The notes under the pieces were generated by a model, which saw only the letters and a program-made list of their open reading frames with translations, made no database searches and was not told the origin of the DNA. A program made the position numbers and the translations under genes. Shown here in pieces: positions 1 to 4,998 of a stretch of DNA of 5,077 bases. Source of the DNA: Treponema sp. (GTDB lineage: Bacteria > Spirochaetota > Spirochaetia > Treponematales > Rectinemataceae); contig JAAYWE010000177.1 of assembly GCA_012516755.1 (NCBI GenBank), forward strand, positions 1 through 5,077, written 5' to 3'. Position 1 is the stretch's first letter. Every line of letters begins with the position of its first letter.

Positions 1-1
1 G

Positions 2-631
2 GAAGTCGACCTGATTCTCTATCTCATAGATGCGACGCGCGAACCTGGCAAGGAGGAAGAGGCTATTGCAGAGCTTCTTTCGAAAGATATCCACCGAATA
101 GTTGTCGCTATTAATAAAATCGATGATCCTGAAGCCAGGCCCCTATTGATCGAGGAGTTCATTATACCTCGCCTCCGCGGAGCAAAGCGCGTTTCCATTT
201 CCGCTGTCGAAAAGACGAATCTCGAATCCTTGATTGAGGTACTGTTTTCCCTCGCTCCTGAAGGACCGTTTTGGTATCCAGAAGATATTTACACCGACCA
301 GGAGCCTGTTTTCCGCATAGGAGAGCTCGTCAGAGAAAAGGCTATTCTCAATACATACCAGGAATTACCCCATGCTATCGCGGTAGAGTATCGCGAATCA
401 TCAAAACGTGCCGATGGAGTTCTCTTTGCTCGCTTCGACATTCTTGTAGAGAGAGATTCTCAAAAGGCCATAGTCATAGGACGCCAAGGCTCGATAATAA
501 AACGCATTCGTGAAGAAGCGGAGGCTGATCTCAAAGAGCTTTTCGATTATCCGATAAAGTTGCAGCTTCAAGTCAGGGTCGACCCCGATTGGAGAAGAAG
601 CGATTCCGCGCTTTCGAGAATCATCTTTTGA
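2..631 (+). CDS. era: GTPase Era, 5'-truncated by window edge
   Basis: Era is an essential GTPase that binds the 3' end of 16S rRNA and helps 30S subunit maturation. The visible part is 209 residues. The family is about 300 residues long, so some 85-90 N-terminal residues (P-loop, switch I and the DxxG region) lie outside the window. Seen in the fragment: the G4 motif NKID at residues 38-41, the G5 motif SA at 67-68, the characteristic linker WYPEDIYTD at about 91-99, then REK and ELPHAIAVE. The KH RNA-binding domain has its GxxG loop as GRQG at 160-163, and the C-terminal DWRRSDSAL matches the usual Era ending. The reading frame is open from base 2 and ends at TGA 629-631. It converges with pth, and no obvious terminator hairpin follows. 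The assignment is secure; the start and promoter cannot be seen. Confidence 0.96.
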   Translation, partial: EVDLILYLIDATREPGKEEEAIAELLSKDIHRIVVAINKIDDPEARPLLIEEFIIPRLRGAKRVSISAVEKTNLESLIEVLFSLAPEGPFWYPEDIYTDQEPVFRIGELVREKAILNTYQELPHAIAVEYRESSKRADGVLFARFDILVERDSQKAIVIGRQGSIIKRIREEAEADLKELFDYPIKLQLQVRVDPDWRRSDSALSRIIF

Positions 632-688
632 TATTTCGAGATTTTGATGTTTTGGTTCTGGCTATTACGATGGCGTATCTCTAACGCT

Positions 689-1261
689 TCATGGCGGCAA
701 GACCTTCTTATATCGTACATCGAATCCTTCTATCCCCTCATAAAAGAGCTCATAAAAAGTTCTTTCTGCAAGAGGAAATACCTTCTTATTAAGAACCTCA
801 AGCTGCTCTGGATTGAAGGGCGATAGTACATATCCCGCCACATCATCGTGTTCGGGTCTACCAATGCCGAATCTAAGCCTCCAAAAGTCCCTGGTTCCCA
901 GATGCTTCTCCAAAGAGCGCAATCCATTATGCCCGCCAAGACCGCCAGAGAATTTGTAGCCAAAGGCGCCAAACGGCATTTCGAGCTCATCGTGGACAAT
1001 GAGTATTTCATCCAATCCTAATTTATAGAAATGGACTGCTTCTCCTACGCTCTCGCCAGATAAATTCACAAAGGTGTGTGGCTTCAAAAAATAAATAATG
1101 GTTGAACCTAATTCTATTTGAGTAAACGCGCCCTTGAACTTTGAACTCCAGCGCAGTTCCGAGGCTATACGCATCGAATCAAGAAAAAGCCAAGCCACAT
1201 TATGCCTATGATAGCGATATTCCTGTCCCTGATTCCCAAGGAATGCACATAATCTTATCAT
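689..1261 (-). CDS. pth: Peptidyl-tRNA hydrolase
   Basis: Pth cleaves the ester bond of peptidyl-tRNAs released by stalled ribosomes and so recycles tRNA in the cytoplasm. The product is 190 residues, normal for bacterial Pth. By alignment to the E. coli enzyme, the active-site residues are present: Asn10 (LGNQG), catalytic His20 (RHN), Asn66 (KPHTFVNLSG), Asp91 (VHDELEMPFG) and Asn112 (GGHNGLRS). The later block WRLRFGIGRP is also typical. One oddity is Gln11 where nearly all family members have proline (NPG). The ATG at 1261-1259 overlaps the stop of the upstream PHP gene as ATGA. No other start codon exists in this frame before the upstream TGA at 1291-1289, so the start is well fixed. Only a weak purine-rich SD (AAAGAG, about 6 bases upstream) is visible, which fits translational coupling to the PHP gene. 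Confidence 0.97.
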   Translation of the reverse strand: MIRLCAFLGNQGQEYRYHRHNVAWLFLDSMRIASELRWSSKFKGAFTQIELGSTIIYFLKPHTFVNLSGESVGEAVHFYKLGLDEILIVHDELEMPFGAFGYKFSGGLGGHNGLRSLEKHLGTRDFWRLRFGIGRPEHDDVAGYVLSPFNPEQLEVLNKKVFPLAERTFYELFYEGIEGFDVRYKKVLPP

Positions 1262-2178
1262 GATATGCTCTTTTTTTGTGGGAAACCATCAAATGGCCCC
1301 TTGAATTTCATGATCGTATGCTTGCCCGAACCCGGCCCATGGCAGTCGGAACCATAGGTAAAGAAAAATCCCTGTGGTCTTGCTATTTCTCTTAGCTGTT
1401 CGTTGAAACTAGCGCTCTTGAATTCGCTATTGTACCAGTACAACTCGACGCCATCCACTCCTGCGCGTCTAAACCATGCAAGAAGAAGTCGTAATTTCTC
1501 GGCTTCTTTTTGAAAAAGGGGAAGTTCATCATCCCAGAAATGACCAAGATGAGGAATCACAACAAAACCTCCGTCCCCATGCACCGCCTTGACCACAGTT
1601 GCAACATCGGGTTTGTCAAGCTTGAACTTTTTAAGAAGCCCGCTTGCGAAAAATCTCTTCTTGAATTCTTTGTAATTCATCTCGGGTTTGATGCAGCGAT
1701 GCGCCTTCAGATACAAGAACAAATCTACCTTGCTCCACGAAATCTTACGAGCTAGCTCTTCATCGAAATCAAGGCCGGTCTTGTCCCTAAAAAGGTCCTG
1801 AAAAGAAAGCTCCTTGTCTGGATATAATTCTTGAGCCGATTCAATGAAGAATTCTAACCGTCTTCTGCGCTGCTCGAGTGATTTTTGAAGGAGGCGTTTG
1901 GTATAGAGAATCGAAGAATCGAGATCAGCCTTCGGGAAATAGGCCAAAAGCTCGCTCTTGTACTCGATCTGTGGCTCACATATATCTATTTCGCAAGCCT
2001 GAATGGCCTTCAGCGATCTGGCTTCGCAGGCTTGGATGAACCTTTCAGTACCGCCCATCGTATCATGGTCGGTTAGAGCTACAATATCCAGGCCAGCCCT
2101 GGCTGCTTCCAAGGCGATATCTTCCGGCCAGGACATTCCATCCGAAAAGCGCGAGTGCAGATGCAAGTTCGAAAGCAT
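1258..2178 (-). CDS. PHP-domain metal-dependent phosphoesterase (YciV / AMP phosphatase type)
   Basis: The product is 306 residues of the polymerase-and-histidinol-phosphatase (PHP) superfamily. Its architecture resembles the YciV/RNase AM and nucleoside 3',5'-bisphosphate phosphatase branch (about 280-295 residues). Metal-binding motifs in order: HLH at 6-8 with SDG at 12-14; TDHDT at 36-40; Glu63 (ACEID, usually G-x-E-I-S); His210 in VVIPHLGHF; and Asp278/His280 in GSDCHG. Residues about 85-195 form a charged helical insert, including RRRR at 104-107, in the place where this subfamily carries an insertion subdomain. The usual metal-ligand His of the I-H-(I/L)-L-G-Y motif appears to be Glu76 (KSELLAYF). 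The likely role is removing phosphates or 5' nucleotides from small nucleotides or short RNAs; the exact substrate is inferred from family only. ATG at 2178-2176 puts HLH at the usual distance from the N-terminus. No SD is visible; see the promoter entry. It is the first gene of an operon with pth. Confidence 0.88.
   Translation of the reverse strand: MLSNLHLHSRFSDGMSWPEDIALEAARAGLDIVALTDHDTMGGTERFIQACEARSLKAIQACEIDICEPQIEYKSELLAYFPKADLDSSILYTKRLLQKSLEQRRRRLEFFIESAQELYPDKELSFQDLFRDKTGLDFDEELARKISWSKVDLFLYLKAHRCIKPEMNYKEFKKRFFASGLLKKFKLDKPDVATVVKAVHGDGGFVVIPHLGHFWDDELPLFQKEAEKLRLLLAWFRRAGVDGVELYWYNSEFKSASFNEQLREIARPQGFFFTYGSDCHGPGSGKHTIMKFKGPFDGFPQKKSIS
1270..1276 (-). other. Slippery heptamer A AAA AAG in the PHP/pth junction
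   Basis: The last codons of the PHP gene read CAA AAA AAG AGC ATA TCA TGA. The phase therefore gives the -1 slippery heptamer A AAA AAG, the same one used in E. coli dnaX. The -1 frame at this point is the pth frame, open from TGG at 1288 (after TGA 1291-1289) through the pth start. A slip would yield a PHP-Pth fusion of about 496 residues, joined by Glu-His-Ile before the Pth methionine. A weak 6-bp stem (GCATAT with ATGTGC, one G-U, 12-base loop) begins one base downstream. That spacing is short for a frameshift stimulator, and no upstream SD-like stimulator is seen. The sequence is certain; its function is a guess. Confidence 0.3.
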
Positions 2179-2186
2179 TTGACGCT

Positions 2187-2215
2187 AGTATACAATATTG
2201 AAATTTGCCCTTCCA
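2187..2215 (-). promoter_or_regulatory. Candidate promoter for PHP-pth operon, possibly leaderless
   Basis: On the minus strand a near-consensus -10, TATACT (2192-2187), lies 8 bases before the PHP ATG. A weak -35, TGGAAG (2215-2210), sits 17 bases further up. A start site 7-8 bases after the -10 would fall at or next to the A of ATG, and no SD is present between them. This fits a leaderless transcript. The -35 matches only three of six positions, so this remains a candidate. Confidence 0.4.
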
Positions 2216-2240
2216 TAGACGAAGGAATATCGATTAGAAT
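2212..2240 (+). promoter_or_regulatory. Candidate promoter for the UPF0158 gene
   Basis: TAGAAT (2235-2240, five of six matches to TATAAT) ends 6 bases before ATG 2247. A poor -35 (TCCATA, 2212-2217) lies 17 bases upstream. If used, transcription would begin at about the start codon. A competing -10 on the same strand is TACAAT at 2191-2196, with a weak TTCGAA -35 inside the PHP gene; it would give a leader of about 45 bases. The two cannot be told apart from sequence alone. Confidence 0.28.
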
Positions 2241-2246
2241 GAAACT

Positions 2247-3164
2247 ATGTTTCAGCTGACCGATGCCATACTGGAGCGAATCATCTTCGCCATGGAAGAT
2301 CAGTCGAAAAAATTCCTCATAGATCTTGAAACAGGGGATCTCATAGACAAAACCGCACTTGAAAATGATGATACCTCCAAACCATATCTAGAGATTCCCC
2401 AGCGATTTGTGGAACCGCCTTCATGGGATTCTCATCGCGGCTTTTCCATTCTCGAAGCCTTTGCTGCAACGGTTACCTCGCCGGCTAGTCTCAAGATAGA
2501 GCTAAATGCGGCACTTAGAAGAGGTAAGGGAGTTTTCAGACAATTCCGTCAGGTGCTATCCAAAGACCAGGAACTCTTCATGCGATACCAGGAATTCAAG
2601 CTCGCGGCTATGCGTCCCATTGTGGAAAGGTGGCTAGAAACGCTTCAGGAGGGAGAAATGCTAATGGCTCTCAAAGAAGAGCCAGATGATCTGCGAGATA
2701 TAATCGCTTCCGATATCGGCTTCATGATATCCGGTCCCGATGAAATTGCTTTCGAATTGGAATCCTATATCGATTGCTGTATAGAGGAATCCTTCGGATC
2801 CTTGCCCATAGCTATCAAAAGGCGATCGCTTTCGGATTTATTTAAGGAAGTAAGAACCGATAAAAACTCGCTGTTTGTCGCATTTGGTACAATCGATGGT
2901 ACCTCACCCTTAATAGCAGGGCTGTTTTTGCTTCAAACCTATAGGGGCTCACTCATGGCTGTGGTACACGGTGTATTTGCAACAAAAGAAAGTGCAATGC
3001 TGGATTTAGAATGGCCTCTTATCGAATGCATTTCTGATTACTGTGCGAGAATCGGAGCAACACAGATTTTGCTCGAAGGGCCTTTCTTTTCTTCATTATT
3101 GTGCGATAACGCCCTTGAACATGGATTCTTCCGATCTGGCACCGTCTTCTACAGGGTTCTTTGA
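2247..3164 (+). CDS. UPF0158 family protein with a degenerate GNAT-like C-terminal domain
   Basis: The product is 305 residues. Residues about 1-132 match the UPF0158 family: an N-terminal helix ending in AMEDQS, then FLIDLETGDLI, a basic/acidic strand YLEIPQRF, a helix SILEAFAATV, and the signature RRGKGVFRQFRQVL at 91-104 followed by a terminal helix ending RWLE (about 128-131). That family has no firmly known function. Residues about 133-195 are an acidic helical linker. Residues about 196-305 look like a GNAT acetyltransferase fold: a strand LFVAFGTI, a strand LIAGLFLLQ, a strand MAVVHGVFA, a helix LEWPLIECISDYCARIGA, a strand QILLEG, and GFFRSGTVFYRVL at the end. The Q/R-x-x-G-x-G/A acetyl-CoA loop is not evident, so catalysis is doubtful. 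The start at ATG 2247 puts the UPF0158 domain at its normal N-terminal position. No good SD is seen. It has no clear functional link to its neighbours. The UPF0158 call is fairly firm; the GNAT call is tentative. Confidence 0.72.
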   Translation: MFQLTDAILERIIFAMEDQSKKFLIDLETGDLIDKTALENDDTSKPYLEIPQRFVEPPSWDSHRGFSILEAFAATVTSPASLKIELNAALRRGKGVFRQFRQVLSKDQELFMRYQEFKLAAMRPIVERWLETLQEGEMLMALKEEPDDLRDIIASDIGFMISGPDEIAFELESYIDCCIEESFGSLPIAIKRRSLSDLFKEVRTDKNSLFVAFGTIDGTSPLIAGLFLLQTYRGSLMAVVHGVFATKESAMLDLEWPLIECISDYCARIGATQILLEGPFFSSLLCDNALEHGFFRSGTVFYRVL

Positions 3165-3169
3165 AAACA

Positions 3170-3196
3170 ATGACAAATCTGGTAAGAATGTAAAAT
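3170..3196 (+). promoter_or_regulatory. Candidate promoter for the fab cluster
   Basis: ATGACA (3170-3175, five of six to TTGACA) and TAAAAT (3191-3196, five of six to TATAAT) are separated by 15 bases, shorter than the usual 16-18. They lie just after the UPF0158 stop and about 100 bases before fabD. A promoter somewhere in this 131-base gap is plausible because the gap is the longest in the window and the function changes across it. The precise site is uncertain. Confidence 0.28.
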
Positions 3197-3199
3197 ATG

Positions 3200-3232
3200 T
3201 GCTTATGAAGAGATGGCCGAGAAATATAAGCA
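3200..3232 (+). repeat. Inverted repeat TGCTTAT / ATAAGCA in the fabD leader
   Basis: Perfect 7-base arms at 3200-3206 and 3226-3232 are separated by 19 bases, and two further G-U pairs could extend the stem outward in RNA. No T-run follows, so this is not a Rho-independent terminator for the upstream gene. It lies just downstream of the candidate fab promoter, so an operator or a leader hairpin is possible. An arm pair of this size in AT-rich DNA can also arise by chance. Confidence 0.3.
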
Positions 3233-3285
3233 TGAAAAGGGACTAAGAACCACAATGATGAATGTCTATCGAAGATGCCGCTAAT

Positions 3286-3291
3286 AGGAGG
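3286..3291 (+). promoter_or_regulatory. Ribosome binding site of fabD (decides the start)
   Basis: A full-consensus AGGAGG ends 4 bases before ATG 3296. It selects this ATG over the in-frame ATG at 3275, which would add seven residues not expected in FabD, would place the SD inside the gene, and lacks an SD of its own. The 4-base spacing is slightly tight. Confidence 0.85.
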
Positions 3292-3295
3292 ACTT

Positions 3296-4216
3296 ATGAA
3301 GAATTGCTTTCTTTTCCCAGGCCAGGGAGCGCAATACCCCGGAATGGCCAAAGATTTCTATGATGCAAGCAAAGCTGTCCGCGAGCTGTTCAACGAAGCT
3401 TCAGAAGCTGCTGCCATGGATCTTAAGAAGCTTATCTTCGAAGGAGATGAAGAAACGCTCAGGCAGACGAGAAACACCCAGATTTCTATGGTCGTAGCCG
3501 AGGCAGCTTCTGCTCTCATGGCCAGAGAGCATGGCATAATGCCAGGAGGTGCGGCTGGTTTTTCTGTTGGCGAATGGCCAGCCCTTGCTGTGGCAAAGGT
3601 CATTAGCAGCTTTGATATGTTTCGCCTTGTATCAGAGCGAGGAAGACTGATGGAAGAGGCAGGCAATCGCGCTGGCAGCACTACGATGAGCGCGGTGTTA
3701 TACCTCTCCCCCGAAAAAATAGAACAGGTTATACATGAGGCTGGCCTTAGACAATGCTGGATAGCAAATTACAATAGTCCAGTCCAGTGCGTTATTTCCG
3801 GAACCGAAGCAGATATTGCAGTAGCGGAAGAGAGGCTGCGCCAGGCGGGAGCCAAGCGTGTCATAAGACTAAAGGTTTCGGGCGCATTTCATTCACCACT
3901 TATGCAGGATGCATACGAGTCGTTTAAGGAGCTTGTAGAGGCTACTCAATTTTCAGACCCGAAGATCAACCTCTACTCCAATGTTACAGGCAAGAAGATG
4001 CTGAGCAAAGAAGATGCAAAAAAATATGCGTCGCTTCAAATCATTTCGCCAGTACGCTGGATAGATGAAGAGAAGAGTATAGCTGCGGATGGCTATGACT
4101 ATTGTTTCGAGACCGGACCGGGAACGGTTCTTGCAGGTCTTTGGAAAGCTTCAGGCTCATCTATTCCATGTATCGCAGCTGGTACTCTGCAAGACCTTGC
4201 AGCCTTTTCTCTATAA
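3296..4216 (+). CDS. fabD: Malonyl-CoA:ACP transacylase FabD
   Basis: FabD transfers malonyl from CoA to acyl carrier protein and so supplies the extender unit for type II fatty-acid synthesis in the cytoplasm. The product is 306 residues, the usual family size. Motifs: FPGQGAQYPGM at 7-17 with the oxyanion-side Gln13; the nucleophile elbow GFSVGE at 88-93 with Ser90; conserved Arg115 (SERGRLM) that binds the malonyl carboxylate; NYNSPVQCVISG at 158-169; catalytic His199 in SGAFHSPLM; YSNVTG at 227-232; SPVRW at 251-255; and the terminal FETGPGTVL at 271-279. The elbow is unusual because the His normally before the serine (GHSxGE) is Phe89. The start at ATG 3296 is supported by AGGAGG and by the MKNCFLFPGQG beginning. 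A 69-base gap separates it from fabG on the same strand, and the two are probably co-transcribed. Confidence 0.96.
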   Translation: MKNCFLFPGQGAQYPGMAKDFYDASKAVRELFNEASEAAAMDLKKLIFEGDEETLRQTRNTQISMVVAEAASALMAREHGIMPGGAAGFSVGEWPALAVAKVISSFDMFRLVSERGRLMEEAGNRAGSTTMSAVLYLSPEKIEQVIHEAGLRQCWIANYNSPVQCVISGTEADIAVAEERLRQAGAKRVIRLKVSGAFHSPLMQDAYESFKELVEATQFSDPKINLYSNVTGKKMLSKEDAKKYASLQIISPVRWIDEEKSIAADGYDYCFETGPGTVLAGLWKASGSSIPCIAAGTLQDLAAFSL

Positions 4217-4271
4217 ATTATCTGACCAAAAGGTTCGATACTTTAGTTGTCTCGATAATATAGTGAAATAT

Positions 4272-4277
4272 AAGGAG
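4272..4277 (+). promoter_or_regulatory. Ribosome binding site of fabG
   Basis: AAGGAG lies 8 bases before ATG 4286, ideal spacing. With the fabD site, it shows that this organism uses strong Shine-Dalgarno initiation. That makes the lack of such sites at 2178 and 2247 more noticeable. Confidence 0.85.
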
Positions 4278-4285
4278 TAAATATT

Positions 4286-4996
4286 ATGGAAGGCACTCTA
4301 TCAGGGCAGGTCTGTCTCGTTACAGGTGCTTCCAGAGGCATAGGCCTTGCCATAGCTACCCGATTCAAACAAGAAGGAGCCATAGTCTATGGTTTATCCC
4401 GCACAAAAGCAGAGGCCGATATAGATTGGATTTCATGCGATGTCACAGATGAGTTATCTGTGGAATCCGCTATCGATCAAATTTTCAAAATAGAAAATCG
4501 CATAGATGTTTTAGTAAACAATGCCGGCATGACCAAAGATGGTCTAATCATGAGAATGAAAACCGAAGACTGGGAGGCTGTATTGAACGCCAATCTTCGC
4601 AGCGCTTTTTTTCTTAGCCGCGCCGTCTCGCGCATCATGCTAAAGCAGCGTTCAGGCTGTATCCTCAACATGTCAAGCGTGGTAGGCCTGCATGGTAACG
4701 GAGGCCAAGCCAACTATGCCGCATCTAAAGCTGGTCTTATAGGTTTTACAAAAAGCCTCGCAAAAGAACTTGGATCACGCAATATTCGTGTAAATGCAAT
4801 CGCGCCCGGCTATGTGGAGACATCTATGACTCAAGTATTACCGGAAACAGCCAAGGAGAATCTAAAGTCTTCAATTCCTCTCGGCCGTCCGGGTGTTCCC
4901 GAAGATATCGCAGAGGCTGCCCTCTTTCTCTGCAGTAGCCATGCAGCGTATATTACAGGTGTTGTGCTAAATGTTGATGGTGGCATGGGGATGTAA
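4286..4996 (+). CDS. fabG: 3-oxoacyl-[acyl-carrier-protein] reductase FabG
   Basis: FabG is an NADPH-dependent short-chain dehydrogenase/reductase that reduces beta-ketoacyl-ACP in each elongation cycle. The product is 236 residues (family about 240-250). Motifs: the cofactor glycine loop TGASRGIG at 13-20; Arg39 after the second strand, consistent with NADPH; CDVT at 51-54; NNAG at 78-81; and the tetrad Asn103, Ser131 (MSSVVG), Tyr144 and Lys148 (NYAASK). GNGGQANYAASKAG at 137-150 is the FabG-specific form, and RVNAIAPGYVET and YITGVVLNVDGGM complete the fold. The position between fabD and fabF separates it from the many other SDR enzymes. The short, spacer-poor region between the second strand and CDVT (SRTKAEADIDWISCD) explains the slightly small size. 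It ends 2 bases before fabF. Confidence 0.95.
   Translation: MEGTLSGQVCLVTGASRGIGLAIATRFKQEGAIVYGLSRTKAEADIDWISCDVTDELSVESAIDQIFKIENRIDVLVNNAGMTKDGLIMRMKTEDWEAVLNANLRSAFFLSRAVSRIMLKQRSGCILNMSSVVGLHGNGGQANYAASKAGLIGFTKSLAKELGSRNIRVNAIAPGYVETSMTQVLPETAKENLKSSIPLGRPGVPEDIAEAALFLCSSHAAYITGVVLNVDGGMGM
4987..4991 (+). promoter_or_regulatory. Ribosome binding site of fabF inside the end of fabG
   Basis: GGGGA lies 7 bases before ATG 4999 and within the last codons of fabG. This implies that fabF translation is coupled to that of fabG. Confidence 0.6.
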
Positions 4997-4998
4997 TT

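Noticed and set aside
612..641. Direct repeat TTTCGAGA at 612-619 and 634-641 around the era stop.
   Set aside because: The repeat is eight bases, half of it inside the coding region; there is no further copy or extended similarity, so it is likely chance.
644..826. Plus-strand 60-residue ORF opposite the end of pth.
   Set aside because: It lies antisense to the conserved C-terminal part of Pth, has no RBS, and has a biased Trp/Leu/Lys composition typical of a shadow frame.
1510..2076. Plus-strand ORFs of 81 and 63 residues inside the PHP gene.
   Set aside because: They are antisense shadows of a gene with clear metal-binding motifs, and they have no recognisable domain or RBS.
2239..2259. 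Six-codon ORF (MKLCFS) overlapping the start of the UPF0158 gene, with GAAGGA 12 bases upstream.
   Set aside because: It is too short to judge, the SD spacing is long, and it could easily arise by chance. It would matter only if a leader transcript through 2221 is shown.
3206..3246. Short ORF beginning MKRWPRNIS in the fabD leader, considered as a possible rpmF-like small gene.
   Set aside because: It has only 13 codons and no L32 motifs or zinc-binding cysteines, so there is no support as a gene.
3275..3295. Upstream in-frame ATG that would extend FabD by seven residues (MPLIGGL).
   Set aside because: The consensus AGGAGG at 3286-3291 lies inside this extension and points to ATG 3296, and family members begin close to the FPGQGAQ motif.
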